Of a stretch of DNA of 64,000 nt, positions 25,501 through 35,337 are shown one piece after another. The DNA is from Aminobacter sp. AP02 (GTDB lineage: Bacteria > Pseudomonadota > Alphaproteobacteria > Rhizobiales > Rhizobiaceae). The stretch lies in contig NZ_QGGX01000005.1 of NCBI RefSeq assembly GCF_003148805.1, positions 1-64,000 of the forward strand, written 5' to 3'. The notes beneath the pieces are model-generated. The model made no database searches and was not told the DNA's origin. It saw only the letters and a list, made by a program, of their open reading frames with translations. The position numbers and the translations under genes were made by a program. Position 1 is the stretch's first letter. Every line of letters starts with the position of its first letter.

Positions 25501-28491
25501 TCATTGCCCGGGCCGACCTGACTTGCCTGGCCGCCTCTTCTCGCGGGCGGCTTCCGCCGGATCCTCGTAGGAACCTGCGCCGATCTTGGCACGCTTGATC
25601 GGCTTGACGCCCTCGACGGGTTTTTCGGTGCGCCGCACCGTCATTTCGTCCAGGTCATTCTTCCTGAACAGGGATTTGCCATCGTCGGGGACGCCATAAT
25701 CCGAGCCATGGGCCTCGGCCGCCGACTGCTTCTTGAACAGCGAGCGCGAGACGGCACCTGCGGGCGTGGTCATGTCGGTGCCCGGGCCCATGTCGTCGAT
25801 ATGCGGCTTGCGGAACAGGTTGGGCCGTGCCGCCTTGGCCGCTTCCTCGGCGGCGCGCGCTTCGTCGAGCTTGCGAAAACGCTCCTGCTCCTCGGCCGTG
25901 CGGTGCTTGGCCACGCCCTTGTTGTGTTTGCCTTTTTCGCGGCCCGACGAGGGACTCTGCGACTCGACTTCGCGCGCCAGCGGATCGTCCGAGATCGCCA
26001 GTTCCATCTCGCGCAGGCGCTTGATCTCGTCGCGGATGCGGGCCGCCTTTTCGAAGTCGAGATCGGTGGCGGCGTTGCGCATCTGCTTGTCGAGCGCTTC
26101 GAGATGGGCCTTGAGGTTGTTGCCGATCATCGCACCGGCTTCGTCGGTGAACTGCGAGATGTCGGCGCGGACGTGGTCCTTCTCGTAGACCGAGTCGAGG
26201 ATGTCGGAGATGCGCGACTTGACGCTTTCCGGTGTGATGCCGTTGGCCTGGTTCCACGCCATCTGCTTTTCGCGGCGGCGCGTCGTTTCGGCCATGGCGC
26301 GTTCCATCGAGCCGGTGATCTGGTCGGCGTAGAGGATGACCTTGCCGTCGACGTTTCTTGCCGCGCGGCCGATAGTCTGGATCAGCGACGTTTCGGAACG
26401 CAGAAAACCTTCCTTGTCAGCGTCGAGAATGGCGACGAAGCCGCATTCGGGAATGTCGAGGCCCTCGCGCAGCAGGTTGATGCCGACGAGCACATCGAAC
26501 GCGCCAAGGCGCAGGTCGCGGAGAATCTCGATGCGCTCGAGCGTGTCGATGTCGGAGTGCATGTAGCGGACGCGCACGCCGTTCTCATGCAGGTACTCCG
26601 TCAGGTCCTCGGCCATGCGCTTGGTCAGCACCGTGACCAGCGTGCGATAGCCGGCCTGCGTGGTGGCGCGGATCTCGCCGACGACATCGTCTACCTGGGT
26701 TTTTGCCGGGCGCACCTCGACCGGCGGGTCGATCAGGCCGGTTGGGCGGATGACCTGCTCGGCGAAGACACCGCCGGCCTCTTCCATTTCCCAGGCGCCG
26801 GGCGTCGCAGACACCGCGACCGAAAGCGGGCGCATGGCGTCCCATTCCTCGAAGCGCAGCGGCCGGTTGTCCATGCAGGAGGGCAGGCGGAAGCCGTATT
26901 CGGCCAGCGTCGCCTTGCGGCGGAAGTCGCCGCGATACATGCCGCCGATTTGCGGAACGGTGACGTGGCTTTCGTCGATGAAGACGAGCGCGTTGTCGGG
27001 GATGTACTCGAACAGCGTTGGCGGCGGATCGCCGGGGCGGCGGCCGGTGAGATAGCGCGAATAGTTCTCGATGCCGGCGCAGGAACCGGTGGCTTCCAGC
27101 ATCTCCAGGTCGAAGCGGGTGCGCTGTTCCAGGCGCTGCGCCTCGAGCAGGCGGCCAGCCTTTTCAAGCTCTTGCAGGCGGTGCTGCAGCTCTTCCTTGA
27201 TCGACTTGATGGCTTGATTCAAGGTCGGGCGCGGCGTCACATAGTGCGAGTTGGCGTAAATCTTGACCGACTTGAGGTCGCCGGTCTTCTGGCCGGTGAG
27301 CGGGTCGAACTCGGTGATGGAGTCGATCTCGTCGCCGAACAGCGAGATGCGCCAGGCCGAATCCTCAAGGTGGGCCGGGAAGATTTCGATCGTGTCGCCG
27401 CGCACCCGGAACGAGCCGCGGACGAAATTGATGTCCTGGCGCTTGTATTGCTGGGCAACGAGGTCGGCCAGCAACTGGCGCTGGTCGAGCCGGTCGCCGA
27501 CCGACATCTGGAAGGTCATCGCCGTATACGTCTCGACCGAGCCGATACCGTAGATGCAGGAGACCGAGGCTACGATGATGACGTCGTCACGCTCAAGCAG
27601 CGAGCGCGTCGCCGAGTGGCGCATGCGGTCGATCTGCTCGTTGATCGTCGATTCCTTCTCGATATAGGTGTCGGTGCGCGGAACGTAGGCTTCGGGCTGG
27701 AAATAGTCGTAATACGAGACGAAATACTCGACCGCGTTGTCGGGGAAGAACTTCTTGAACTCGGAATAGAGCTGGGCGGCCAACGTCTTGTTGGGCGCCA
27801 GGATCAGCGCCGGACGCTGTGTCTGCTCGATCACCTTGGCCATGGTGAAGGTCTTGCCGGAGCCGGTGACGCCGAGCAGCACCTGGGTGCGCTCGGCCGA
27901 GCTCACGCCCTCGACGAGATCCTTGATGGCGGTGGGCTGGTCGCCGGCCGGCTCGAATTCCGACTGCATGACGATCTGGATGCCGCCTTCGGATTTTTCC
28001 GGGCGGGCAGGGCGGTGCGGCACCCAGATTTCGCCGTCCTTGTGCAGCGGGTTGCCGCTTTCGATCAGCGCCGACAGCGCAGCCACGGTTGCGGTGACGC
28101 CGGAATTGGAAAGCGAGGCCGCGTCTTCAAGCGAAATGTCGAGGCCGGCGACCGGGTTGAGGCCGGCAGCGGCGCGATCCTTGGCTGAGGCAGCACCGCC
28201 CATCGAGGTGCCGCGTGACGAGCGCGTCGGCGCGGAGCTTTTCTCGGGGATCTTCTTGGGCTTGGGCTGAGGTTTTTCGGCCTCCCTGGCGATCTCGTCG
28301 GCCCAGTCGGCGATCGAACCTGACAGCGGCGCGCCTGACAATGCGGCCTGCGGTGCCTCACCGAAGCCGGGGCGGTTCAATGGCTCGGAAGCGTCGAGGA
28401 AGTCGGTTACGCCATTGCCACCGCGCTTGCGCTGCGCGGCACGGTTGTCAGCCGCCGAAGCGGTCGATTTCTTGTCAGGAGATTTGGCCAT
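25501..28491 (-). CDS. uvrB: Excinuclease ABC subunit B with long N- and C-terminal tails
   Basis: A 996-residue UvrB, the DNA-damage-verifying helicase of nucleotide excision repair. Motifs are intact: Walker A G207-VTGSGKT, the beta-hairpin [12 protein letters not shown], Walker [16 protein letters not shown] (motif VI) and the C-terminal UVR segment [17 protein letters not shown]. Standard UvrB is about 670 residues. Here about 175 residues rich in Ala, Pro and charge precede the core (FEPAGDQP at 179-186), and about 150 follow the UVR motif, including two LFRK motifs. Such extensions occur in rhizobia. The ATG at 28491 has weak site information. Confidence 0.96.
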   Translation of the reverse strand: MAKSPDKKSTASAADNRAAQRKRGGNGVTDFLDASEPLNRPGFGEAPQAALSGAPLSGSIADWADEIAREAEKPQPKPKKIPEKSSAPTRSSRGTSMGGAASAKDRAAAGLNPVAGLDISLEDAASLSNSGVTATVAALSALIESGNPLHKDGEIWVPHRPARPEKSEGGIQIVMQSEFEPAGDQPTAIKDLVEGVSSAERTQVLLGVTGSGKTFTMAKVIEQTQRPALILAPNKTLAAQLYSEFKKFFPDNAVEYFVSYYDYFQPEAYVPRTDTYIEKESTINEQIDRMRHSATRSLLERDDVIIVASVSCIYGIGSVETYTAMTFQMSVGDRLDQRQLLADLVAQQYKRQDINFVRGSFRVRGDTIEIFPAHLEDSAWRISLFGDEIDSITEFDPLTGQKTGDLKSVKIYANSHYVTPRPTLNQAIKSIKEELQHRLQELEKAGRLLEAQRLEQRTRFDLEMLEATGSCAGIENYSRYLTGRRPGDPPPTLFEYIPDNALVFIDESHVTVPQIGGMYRGDFRRKATLAEYGFRLPSCMDNRPLRFEEWDAMRPLSVAVSATPGAWEMEEAGGVFAEQVIRPTGLIDPPVEVRPAKTQVDDVVGEIRATTQAGYRTLVTVLTKRMAEDLTEYLHENGVRVRYMHSDIDTLERIEILRDLRLGAFDVLVGINLLREGLDIPECGFVAILDADKEGFLRSETSLIQTIGRAARNVDGKVILYADQITGSMERAMAETTRRREKQMAWNQANGITPESVKSRISDILDSVYEKDHVRADISQFTDEAGAMIGNNLKAHLEALDKQMRNAATDLDFEKAARIRDEIKRLREMELAISDDPLAREVESQSPSSGREKGKHNKGVAKHRTAEEQERFRKLDEARAAEEAAKAARPNLFRKPHIDDMGPGTDMTTPAGAVSRSLFKKQSAAEAHGSDYGVPDDGKSLFRKNDLDEMTVRRTEKPVEGVKPIKRAKIGAGSYEDPAEAAREKRRPGKSGRPGQ

Positions 28492-28572
28492 GGGCGAAAT
28501 ATGGGCGGTATCGGCTGAAATGAAAAGAGCGCCGGAGCCGGAAAGCCGGCACCCGCGCGACGCATGCAGGCG

Positions 28573-28596
28573 CTCCTGACATCAGGCTGTCAGGAG
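28573..28596 (-). terminator. Stem-loop after the SH3-protein gene
   Basis: CTCCTGACA at 28573-28581 pairs perfectly with TGTCAGGAG at 28588-28596 across a 6-base loop. It lies 4 bases beyond the stop of the leftward SH3 gene and 82 bases before uvrB. No T run follows on the minus strand, so it may be an RNA-stabilising or partial terminator structure. Confidence 0.45.
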
Positions 28597-28600
28597 GTGG

Positions 28601-29035
28601 TCACCGTGGGCAAGGGAAGCCCGGAGCGATCCTGCAATTGGCACCGGGTGGGCCTGGCCTGGGAGGGCGTGGGCTCGGCGGGCGATTCCAGCTGGGAGGA
28701 CGGTTCCAGTAGGGTGGGCGGTAAGCCGGGGGACGGACGAAGATCGGCGGCGGGACCACGACCACCGGAGGCCGATAGTTCGCGCGCGTCAGGAAGTTGG
28801 CGGAGACCCAACCGCGAAGGCGATCGCCGCGGACGTTGCACCAATTTGCCTGGCAGCTGCGTATGTCCACCGGCGTGCCGGCCAGAAGCATTCCGACAGC
28901 GGCGTAGCGTGTTCCTGGACCGGCGCGCACGTTGACGTTGCCGGTTGTAAAGCCATTGGCTGCCGAGGCGGCGGCCGGTAAAATTACCAAGCCTGCGAGT
29001 ATGGTCGCGGCAGAGACAAGTCTTCGAAAAATCAT
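28601..29035 (-). CDS. Secreted SH3-domain protein with Pro-rich tail
   Basis: A 144-residue exported protein: signal peptide ending PAAASA, then a bacterial SH3 (SH3_3) domain with NVNVRAGPGTRYAAVGML, the disulfide-suited pair CQANWCNV, and LRGWVSANFL. The last 50 residues are Pro/Arg/Tyr-rich repeats (PPxWNRPPS). Such proteins are common periplasmic, perhaps wall-binding, proteins in Mesorhizobium. It ends with a hairpin at 28573-28596 and lies upstream of uvrB on the same strand. A 250-base gap upstream (29036-29288) holds no gene I can support. Confidence 0.82.
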   Translation of the reverse strand: MIFRRLVSAATILAGLVILPAAASAANGFTTGNVNVRAGPGTRYAAVGMLLAGTPVDIRSCQANWCNVRGDRLRGWVSANFLTRANYRPPVVVVPPPIFVRPPAYRPPYWNRPPSWNRPPSPRPPRPGPPGANCRIAPGFPCPR

Positions 29036-29288
29036 GCGCAGTGCTCCAGACCGGATCTAGTTCCGGCCGGCTGCAGATTACTGTCTATTCCGGGGCGCGC
29101 CAGTGTGCTGGTGCCATTATCCTTTATGCCTGCGTAACCAAACGGCAAACGCCATGGGTGCGCGGCGATGTTTCGGCACAAGCCGTGTATGCCTGATCGT
29201 CGGGGGATGTTAGAGAGCGTCCATTCAGTTCCCGATCCGGACGCCAGATGACCTTCCCGACCAACCGTTTGTTGCAGATGCCAGCGCA

Positions 29289-30389
29289 ATGAAGATCGCG
29301 CACATGATGAGCCATGGCGGGCTAAATGGAGTGTCGACCAGCTCGATGACGCTGATCCAGGCGCAGCTCGATGCAGGGCACGAGGTCATGCTCGTACACA
29401 CGCCCAATTCATGGATTGATCGTCAGCAATTTTCCGGTCCCCTCACCAAGATGGCATCAGGCTTTGCCACCAAACCGGACGAGATCAGGCGCGTTGGCTA
29501 TGCCATCCGAGACTGGGGATCGGACGTGGTACATACGCACGGGAGCCGAGCCAACAAGTTCGGACTGGTGTTTCGCTGCGCGTCCGGCGCGCCGATCGTC
29601 ATGACGGCACATACGAGGCAGTTCCAGCTGCCGTGGCTGTTTGCCCACGCGGTCATCGCACCGAGCCAGCAGACGGCAGACTATTATCTGTCGCATTGGC
29701 TGGTGCGGCGGCGGAACATGCACCTTGTCCGACACATGTTCGACGTTGACAGCGTCGCGACGGTGACACCGCAGAGTCGTGGCGCAGCACGTGCCGATTT
29801 GGGTATCAGCGCGTCCGCTTTCGTCGTCGGTTCGGTCGGCGAGATCACCGAGCGCAAGAACCAGATCGATGCCGTACGTATATTGCAGGGCCTGGTGGCC
29901 GCGGGCGTCGATGCTGAGTTGCTGCTGGTGGGGGGACTGTCCGACTTTACCCGCCGCGATCCTTGGAACGCCGCCATTTCTGATCCGGCAATCGCCGGCC
30001 GCTTGCATCTGACGGGCGAACGACAGGACGCAACGGCGCTTCTTCATGCCATGGATGTATACCTTTGCACCTCGAAGTCGGAGGAGGGGCCCATTGCCAC
30101 TCTCGAGGCAATGGCCACCGGCTTACCGGTGCTTTCGGTTGATGTCGGCTATTCGTCGGCGTTGCTGCGCAACGGCATCAACGGTTGGATTTTCGAGCAT
30201 GGCGATGTCGGGCGCATGGTCGAGACGGCGACGAGACTAGCCACTGATGCTCCATTGCGTGAAACGATCGGCCGGGCGGCCAGGAAGACTGTAGCTGAAC
30301 GTCTTGCCCCCCAGTCGATCGTGCCAGAGATCGACGCGGTCTACCGCGTCGCTGTCGGACGATCCGGCAATGGACGCCGGCAAAAGTAG
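29289..30389 (+). CDS. GT4-family glycosyltransferase
   Basis: A 366-residue GT-B glycosyltransferase of family GT4. The N-terminal Rossmann domain starts KIAHMMSHGGLNGVST, and the donor-binding half shows VVGSVGEITERKNQIDAV and the E-x7-E type motif in SEEGPIATLEAMATGLPVLS. It acts in the cytoplasm on a sugar nucleotide, most likely for surface polysaccharide. It is 72 bases upstream of a CapA-family gene in the same direction, suggesting a small envelope operon. Donor and acceptor are unknown. Confidence 0.87.
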   Translation: MKIAHMMSHGGLNGVSTSSMTLIQAQLDAGHEVMLVHTPNSWIDRQQFSGPLTKMASGFATKPDEIRRVGYAIRDWGSDVVHTHGSRANKFGLVFRCASGAPIVMTAHTRQFQLPWLFAHAVIAPSQQTADYYLSHWLVRRRNMHLVRHMFDVDSVATVTPQSRGAARADLGISASAFVVGSVGEITERKNQIDAVRILQGLVAAGVDAELLLVGGLSDFTRRDPWNAAISDPAIAGRLHLTGERQDATALLHAMDVYLCTSKSEEGPIATLEAMATGLPVLSVDVGYSSALLRNGINGWIFEHGDVGRMVETATRLATDAPLRETIGRAARKTVAERLAPQSIVPEIDAVYRVAVGRSGNGRRQK

Positions 30390-30461
30390 CGGTTGGCTGA
30401 AAGCGCCAGCCGCGCGCAATGAACTGCTGGTAGGGTCGAGCCGGTCAAATACGGGCGCAGC

Positions 30462-31499
30462 GTGTCCAACTATCCTTTCTCCTACAAGGTTTCCTGGCCT
30501 GGCCGCTTTCTCAAGCCGTCGTTGCACGGCGACGCGTCGGGCTTTCTGCCGGCGTACGGCGCGTTCCTGCCGAAGCCCGGCATAAGCGTGCGGCTGGCCT
30601 TTGTCGGCGATATCTCCGCTGTGGCCAATCGGCGACCGCCGGTGTGCTACACTGAACTGTCGGCGCTTCTGGGATCGGCAGATCTGGTTGTCGGCAATTG
30701 CGAAAGCCCCATCGTGGACATGCCGAGCGCGAGGTTAGGCACCCTGGTCGGCACGCACCACGCCATGACGCGCGGGTTTTTGGCCGGTGCGCTGGAGGCG
30801 GTGGGCGTCGCACCGGGTCGTTTGGTGCTGTCGCTTGCCAATAACCATGTGCTCGACCAAGGCATTTCAGGGTTCGAGGCGACGCGGACGGCACTCGATA
30901 CACTTGGCATTGCGACGATCGGGACGGCGCCTACGCTCACCAAAGTTGCCGTTGGGCCGCTGACGCTCGGGCTTGTTGCGTTCACGCAATGGCGCAATGC
31001 GCCTGCCGGGCAGTTTACCGGGCGGGTGGCAATGGCTGACGATTTCTTTGCCGCCGCCGACAAAGGGCTTTCTGACGGGACGGACCTGGTTTGCGCGGTG
31101 CCGCACTGGGATTGGGAGTTCCGGCATTTTCCGCAACCTCGGACCCGCGCTTGGGCGCAACGACTGGCGGAACTGGGTGTCGGGCTGATAGCCGGGCATC
31201 ACGCCCATGTCGTGCAGCCCATTGCCCGCATCGGCGAAACGCTGGTGGCCTATGGTCTCGGCGACTTCCTTGGCACGGCCCTGTCACGCCAAACCTGGCC
31301 GGGGCGAATCGGGGCTATCTTGGTTGTCGAAGTCAGTGCGGATTCGGCAACGCGCGGGCAGATCGCCAGCTATCGCGTGGTGCCGTTCGTGCGCCTGCGC
31401 GACGGCGACCGCGAGAAGATGCTGCCTCTGGAAAAAGTCGAGGGGCGACTGGGGGGTAAGGTACGGGCGCGGTGGAATGTCGTGTTCGCGCCAGGCTAG
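30462..31499 (+). CDS. CapA-family (poly-gamma-glutamate/capsule-type) metallophosphatase-like protein
   Basis: A 345-residue protein of the CapA/PGA_cap group. The calcineurin-like metal motifs are all visible: FVGDIS, GNCESPI, LANNHVLDQG, HWDWEF and GHHAHVVQP, followed by YGLGDFLG. CapA proteins take part in capsule or poly-gamma-glutamate processes in Bacillus and as phosphatase-like enzymes elsewhere. The start is a GTG at 30462; no close ATG with a site exists. The upstream GT4 gene makes an exopolysaccharide role likely. No signal peptide is seen. Confidence 0.85.
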   Translation: MSNYPFSYKVSWPGRFLKPSLHGDASGFLPAYGAFLPKPGISVRLAFVGDISAVANRRPPVCYTELSALLGSADLVVGNCESPIVDMPSARLGTLVGTHHAMTRGFLAGALEAVGVAPGRLVLSLANNHVLDQGISGFEATRTALDTLGIATIGTAPTLTKVAVGPLTLGLVAFTQWRNAPAGQFTGRVAMADDFFAAADKGLSDGTDLVCAVPHWDWEFRHFPQPRTRAWAQRLAELGVGLIAGHHAHVVQPIARIGETLVAYGLGDFLGTALSRQTWPGRIGAILVVEVSADSATRGQIASYRVVPFVRLRDGDREKMLPLEKVEGRLGGKVRARWNVVFAPG

Positions 31500-31653
31500 C
31501 GGCGTTGGCAGTTTGATTCCGCATGCTGCGCCATGTCTTTGGTTTCACAGGGTTTGCGCCTGTGCGTGCCGGCGAAAGACACCGCGACTTTCGCGCGGAA
31601 GCCGCTATCATTCGACGGGGCCAGCCAGCGATGCCGGTATTGGGGAGTGGTGA

Positions 31654-32607
31654 ATGAGTGCAGCAGGTTTCATGCCTGACGAGGCGGTTGTCGCGGGCAT
31701 CAGGCGAGACATCGAGGCCTACGAGGCGCAGCGCAAGGCAGCCGCTCGATCGGTGCGATGGCGCGTGCCGCTCTATCTTGGCCTGCTCGTTCTGGTCGTC
31801 CTCGGCCTGGCCATGGTTCTCAATCTTGGCGCCGATCCCTACGAGCAGTGGTTCTCGACGCTGCACATCTACCTCTATTTGGCAGGCTTCCTGCTCTCCT
31901 TCGCCGTCTATGTGCTGGCTTCGAGCGCCGGCGGTAACCTGCAGGCATCACTGCGCGACAAGTTGCTGCCTATCGTGTTCGGCTTCGTCCAGGACCTTAG
32001 GCTCCAGAAGGCCGTGACGCCGGAAAGCTTCGCGCGGCTGCCGCGCGCGACCGTTGGAAACTATGACGCCAGCCTCTTCGACGACGTCATCTCCGGCAGC
32101 TACGACGGGTTCTCATTCGAGCTCTACGAGGCGGCGCTGTGGCGGCGCTCCGGCAAGGCGGATGTCGAGCTGTTCGATGGGGTCATCGTCGCTTTCGACA
32201 TGGTCAAGCCGTTCGACGGCACCCTGATCGCGACGGTCCGCACGCATGCGGTCATGAGCTTCTTCAGCGAAATCTTCGGCACCGGTCTGAAGGAGGTCAG
32301 GTCTGGCGTGCAGGAACTGGACATGGCCTACGACTTCCGGACCGGAAATGTCGAAGCAGCGCAGCCGCTGGTGTCAGGCCAGATGGCGCAGGCGCTGACC
32401 TGGCTCAAGGAGGCGTGGCCCGGCGAGCCGGCGCGTATCGCCCTCAAGGGCAAGGACGGTTTTCTGCTGTTGCCGGACAAGAGGAATTTCTTCGAGCTGC
32501 CAGCCTCGAACGTGCCGCTGGACTACAAGGCACATATCGAACCGATGATCGCCGACATGGCGACGTTGCTGGCCATCACGGCACTGGTGCGCAAGATAGG
32601 CACCTGA
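31654..32607 (+). CDS. DUF3137 family membrane protein
   Basis: A 317-residue protein with two adjacent transmembrane helices (about residues 39-60 and 72-92) and a large C-terminal soluble domain. FDDVISGSYDGFSFELYEAAL and FDGVIVAFDMVKPFDGTLIATV are DUF3137 motifs, found in an alphaproteobacterial family possibly related to Galanin-like envelope proteins. The start has GGGGAGTGGTGA. Gap 31500-31653 to CapA has no gene I can support. Function unknown. Confidence 0.8.
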   Translation: MSAAGFMPDEAVVAGIRRDIEAYEAQRKAAARSVRWRVPLYLGLLVLVVLGLAMVLNLGADPYEQWFSTLHIYLYLAGFLLSFAVYVLASSAGGNLQASLRDKLLPIVFGFVQDLRLQKAVTPESFARLPRATVGNYDASLFDDVISGSYDGFSFELYEAALWRRSGKADVELFDGVIVAFDMVKPFDGTLIATVRTHAVMSFFSEIFGTGLKEVRSGVQELDMAYDFRTGNVEAAQPLVSGQMAQALTWLKEAWPGEPARIALKGKDGFLLLPDKRNFFELPASNVPLDYKAHIEPMIADMATLLAITALVRKIGT

Positions 32608-32616
32608 GGCGTGGAG

Positions 32617-32874
32617 TTAGCCGAAGCGCAGCTTCAGGCCGACGATGGCGAGGATGAAGACCAGCGTGATCGAGTTCGACAGGATTACCGGCAGCGAGCC
32701 GATGGCGACGCCATAGACGATCCATAGCGAGATGCCGGTGGCGAGCGCCGCGTTGGTGCCAAGCGAGATGTCGCTGGTCTTGCGCTCGCGCAGGATCTTC
32801 ATGATCTGCGGCAGCCAGGCAAGCGTGGTCAGGATGGCGGCGACGGCGCCGACGATTTCGAAGAGGGGGTTCAA
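32617..32874 (-). CDS. SemiSWEET-type sugar transporter (PQ-loop)
   Basis: An 85-residue three-helix protein with the PQ-loop motif in LTTLAWLPQIMKILRERKTSDIS, followed by NAALATGISLWIVYG and a third helix. Size and layout match SemiSWEETs, which dimerise to move sugars by facilitated diffusion. Two TTG codons are candidate starts; the one at 32874 (LNPLFEIVG) has AGGGAAGC upstream and gives the standard length. It is convergent with DUF3137, with a 9-base gap. Confidence 0.82.
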   Translation of the reverse strand: MNPLFEIVGAVAAILTTLAWLPQIMKILRERKTSDISLGTNAALATGISLWIVYGVAIGSLPVILSNSITLVFILAIVGLKLRFG

Positions 32875-33337
32875 GGCGGGAGCTTCCCTAAGGCACAAAT
32901 CGTGCGGCGCGACCTATGCCAGATTGGCTCTGGGCTGTGAAGCGGATGCAATGGGCTGGATCAACGAAAAGCCGGCGCAAAACGTCGCGGCATCGTGCCG
33001 AGATCGCCTCGGAAATTTGCCTTCGCGTGTGTCGGAATGTCGTTTTGTGATCGCTGATCTGGAAATCCGGCCATGGGGTGGCGAGGCGATGACGGTGATG
33101 TGACAGGGCCCAGGCCATGGCTGGCAAGGGAGACGGTGGTTTCGCAATCATTGCAAATCAGCGCGAAGGAGGGTGGTTACGTCGGAATGTGGCAGAAATA
33201 AGCTTATGATTCTGTTGGATAATTTCACGCAACGTGATTTGCCCTTTGCCGGCTCGGCGGTCAGTCTCCAGGTCGTTCGGCGGGTCTTGCTGCGAAAGCG
33301 AAGCCCGCGAGGACGAGATAGAACGGGAGTACCTGAC
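32875..33337. other. Gene-poor interval upstream of the DUF1344 gene
   Basis: These 463 bases hold no gene I can support. There is a repeated GTCGGAATGT (about 33024-33033 and 33181-33190) and a hairpin-capable stretch around 33283-33312 (GCGGGTCTTGC ... AAGCCCGC) shortly before the DUF1344 start, probably its leader. An AT-richer patch near 33195-33235 (AAATAAGCTTATGATTC) is the best candidate promoter region. Confidence 0.4.
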
Positions 33338-33580
33338 ATGAACAAGTTCCTTGCAACTACCGTCGCTTCGCTTGCCTTCATCGGTGCCGCTTACGCCGCG
33401 GATATCGAAGGCACGGTCCAGTCGGTCGATCCGGCGACACGGTCGATCACGCTTGACGACGGCAAGATCTATGTCGTGCCGGAAAGCATCAAGGTCGATG
33501 GCCTTGCCGCCGGCGCCAAGGTGAAGGTGACCGTTGACGACACCACAGGTGCCGTGACCGCGATCGAGAAGGCCTCCTAA
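33338..33580 (+). CDS. DUF1344 periplasmic protein
   Basis: An 80-residue exported protein: signal peptide ending in GAAYA, then a single small beta domain (IEGTVQSVDPATRSITLDDG, YVVPESIKV, GAKVKVTVDD) typical of DUF1344, a family almost restricted to rhizobia and relatives. The start follows GGGAGTACCTGAC. The frame is open upstream to 33173, but that stretch is not protein-like. It has its own terminator at 33665-33694. Role unknown. Confidence 0.88.
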   Translation: MNKFLATTVASLAFIGAAYAADIEGTVQSVDPATRSITLDDGKIYVVPESIKVDGLAAGAKVKVTVDDTTGAVTAIEKAS

Positions 33581-33664
33581 ACCTCCTTTGCGAACTCGCC
33601 TCGGCGGTGCTGCCATGCGCCCCGGCCGGGCGAGCGATATTCTCGACACCTTCCAAGTACCTTT

Positions 33665-33694
33665 CGGCCGGCCCCTTGGGGTCGGCCGTTTTTT
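33665..33694 (+). terminator. Rho-independent terminator for the DUF1344 gene
   Basis: CGGCCGGCCCC (33665-33675) pairs with GGGGTCGGCCG (33678-33688) with one G/T wobble, followed by TTTTTT to 33694. It lies 85 bases past the DUF1344 stop and just before the 3' end of the leftward gene at 33712. Confidence 0.8.
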
Positions 33695-33711
33695 GAAGCG
33701 CGATAGAGGCT

Positions 33712-34116
33712 TTAGAAACCGATGTTTTCGGCGAGCCAGTTGGACGAGCGCTTTGCCGCGGCCAAGGTGCCATCGGCAAAACGATCGAGCCCGGAACGCA
33801 CGAGCGCATAGCCGTGGGCCGTGCGGTAGAGCACCGAGCCGTTGTCCTGCGGCATGCCGGCATAGGCGGCCGGTTGGACTTCGGGCTGGGTGGCGGTGGC
33901 TGATGCAAGCTGCGGATCGGCGAAGGTCGTAGTGCGGCAGATGCCGGTGACCAGCGGATAGTCATGATTGCCTTCGCGCAGGATGCGGCTCCTCATCGAC
34001 GCCTCGCAGTCTGCGACGGTGGTCCACTGCGCTGGCGTCTCGCCGATGTATTCGCAAAGCTTGGCATCGCAGTCACAGCCGACGATGGTCATGGCGACAA
34101 GGGCTGACTTGATCAC
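33712..34116 (-). CDS. Hypothetical Cys-rich small protein
   Basis: A 134-residue protein of no family I know. Near the N-terminus it has VGCDCDAKLCEYI, then DCEASMRSRI and GICRTTTF: five cysteines in about 60 residues, suggesting an exported, disulfide-bonded product, although the leading hydrophobic segment (SALVAMTIVG) is short for a signal peptide. The C-terminal 60 residues are low in complexity, then SGLDRFADGTLAAAKRSS. A GTG start at 34116 follows AAGGATTCGGACC; an ATG at 34092 is an alternative. Confidence 0.6.
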   Translation of the reverse strand: MIKSALVAMTIVGCDCDAKLCEYIGETPAQWTTVADCEASMRSRILREGNHDYPLVTGICRTTTFADPQLASATATQPEVQPAAYAGMPQDNGSVLYRTAHGYALVRSGLDRFADGTLAAAKRSSNWLAENIGF

Positions 34117-34341
34117 GGTCCGAATCCTTCGGGTTGGTCACGAAGGATTTCTCAACTGCGATCGCGGCGCCAGTTGGCCGCAATCATGGCATGACGGTGG
34201 CGTCCATCATTCGGCTTCAGGTTGTGTCCGGAAATCCCCGTAGATGTGAACTTCGCAACCTTTCCCTTGCGCAATCGTGGCAGCGGCTAACAATGGCGCC
34301 GGTGGCTGCGGCGCTTATGCCGCGGGGGAGGGTATGGTTTC

Positions 34342-35280
34342 GTGAAGATCGGCGTCGTCAGGAATCCGGTGGCCGGCGGCGGTAGGCTGGAAACGCATTG
34401 GACGGAAGTTGCAACGGCACTTTCCGAACGCTTCGGCGATGTCGAGATGCGCGAGACGGAAGAGCCCGGGGATGGTGCGGTGATCGCGCGCGATCTCGTG
34501 GCGCTGGGCTGCCAGATCGTGGTCGCTGCCGGAGGCGACGGCACGATCAGCGAAGTGGCCGACGGGATCTTGCAGATGCAGGCCGAGACCGGGGTAGATA
34601 CAATCCTCGGCGTGTTGCCATGCGGTACCGGTTCCGACTTCGCCCGCGGCATGGGCATTCCGGCGGAAGTCAAGGCTGCGATCGCACGCATCGCCGAAGG
34701 CAAGGATCGTCTCATCGACGCCGGCCGCATCTCCTTCATCGACGAGCATGGGCGGTTGGCGAGCCGCCATTTCGTCAACATCGCAAGCTTGGGCATGTCG
34801 GGCGCGACTGTGCGGGCAGTGAACGCCGACCGGCGCAAGGGCCGCGTTTCGGCCAAGGCGCTGTTTTTCTGGCGCACGGTCACCGAGTTCCTGCGCTACC
34901 GTTTCCAGGACGTGCGCATCGTTGTCGACGATGGCGCCCCGGTCGAGACCAGGGTGGCACTGGTGGCGGTGGCCAATGAACGGTTCTTCGGTGGCGGCAT
35001 GATGATCGCCCCTGATGCCGAACCCGATGACGGGCTGTTCGACATCGTAATCCTGCGCGCCGCAAGCAAGCTCAGGCTGATCTTCGACATCCGGCTGCTT
35101 TACGGCGGCCGCCATCGCAATCATCCCGCGATTACCATCCTGCGCGGCCGCAAGGTGACGGTCGAGCCGCTGGGCGATCCGCTCGCCAATGCAGCGCTCG
35201 TCGACATTGACGGGGAATCGCCCGGGCATATCCCGGCGACTTATGAGATGGTGCCAAAGGCGCTGAAGGTGAGGTGCTGA
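34342..35280 (+). CDS. Diacylglycerol/lipid kinase family protein (YegS-like)
   Basis: A 312-residue lipid kinase of the DAGK catalytic family. It opens KIGVVRNPVAGGGR and carries the nucleotide-binding GGDGTISEVADG and the PCGTGSDFARGM motif; a C-terminal beta domain ends with the conserved DGESPGH. It would phosphorylate a lipid such as diacylglycerol or sphingoid base at the inner membrane surface. The start is a GTG at 34342 with GGGGGAGGG upstream. Gap 34117-34341 holds no gene I can support; a palindromic repeat follows. Confidence 0.87.
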   Translation: MKIGVVRNPVAGGGRLETHWTEVATALSERFGDVEMRETEEPGDGAVIARDLVALGCQIVVAAGGDGTISEVADGILQMQAETGVDTILGVLPCGTGSDFARGMGIPAEVKAAIARIAEGKDRLIDAGRISFIDEHGRLASRHFVNIASLGMSGATVRAVNADRRKGRVSAKALFFWRTVTEFLRYRFQDVRIVVDDGAPVETRVALVAVANERFFGGGMMIAPDAEPDDGLFDIVILRAASKLRLIFDIRLLYGGRHRNHPAITILRGRKVTVEPLGDPLANAALVDIDGESPGHIPATYEMVPKALKVRC

Positions 35281-35337
35281 TTCAACGGGGCTGAGAGGGA
35301 GAGTCGGGAACTTGGGCTATGTGCCTGATTTCGCAGC

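Noticed and set aside
25708-28188. An 826-codon open frame on the plus strand
   Set aside because: It is the antisense of uvrB, with no recognisable domain; the sense frame has all UvrB motifs.
33173-33337. N-terminal extension of the DUF1344 protein
   Set aside because: A clear signal peptide starts at 33338 after GGGAGTACCTGAC; the extension is Arg-rich and not protein-like.
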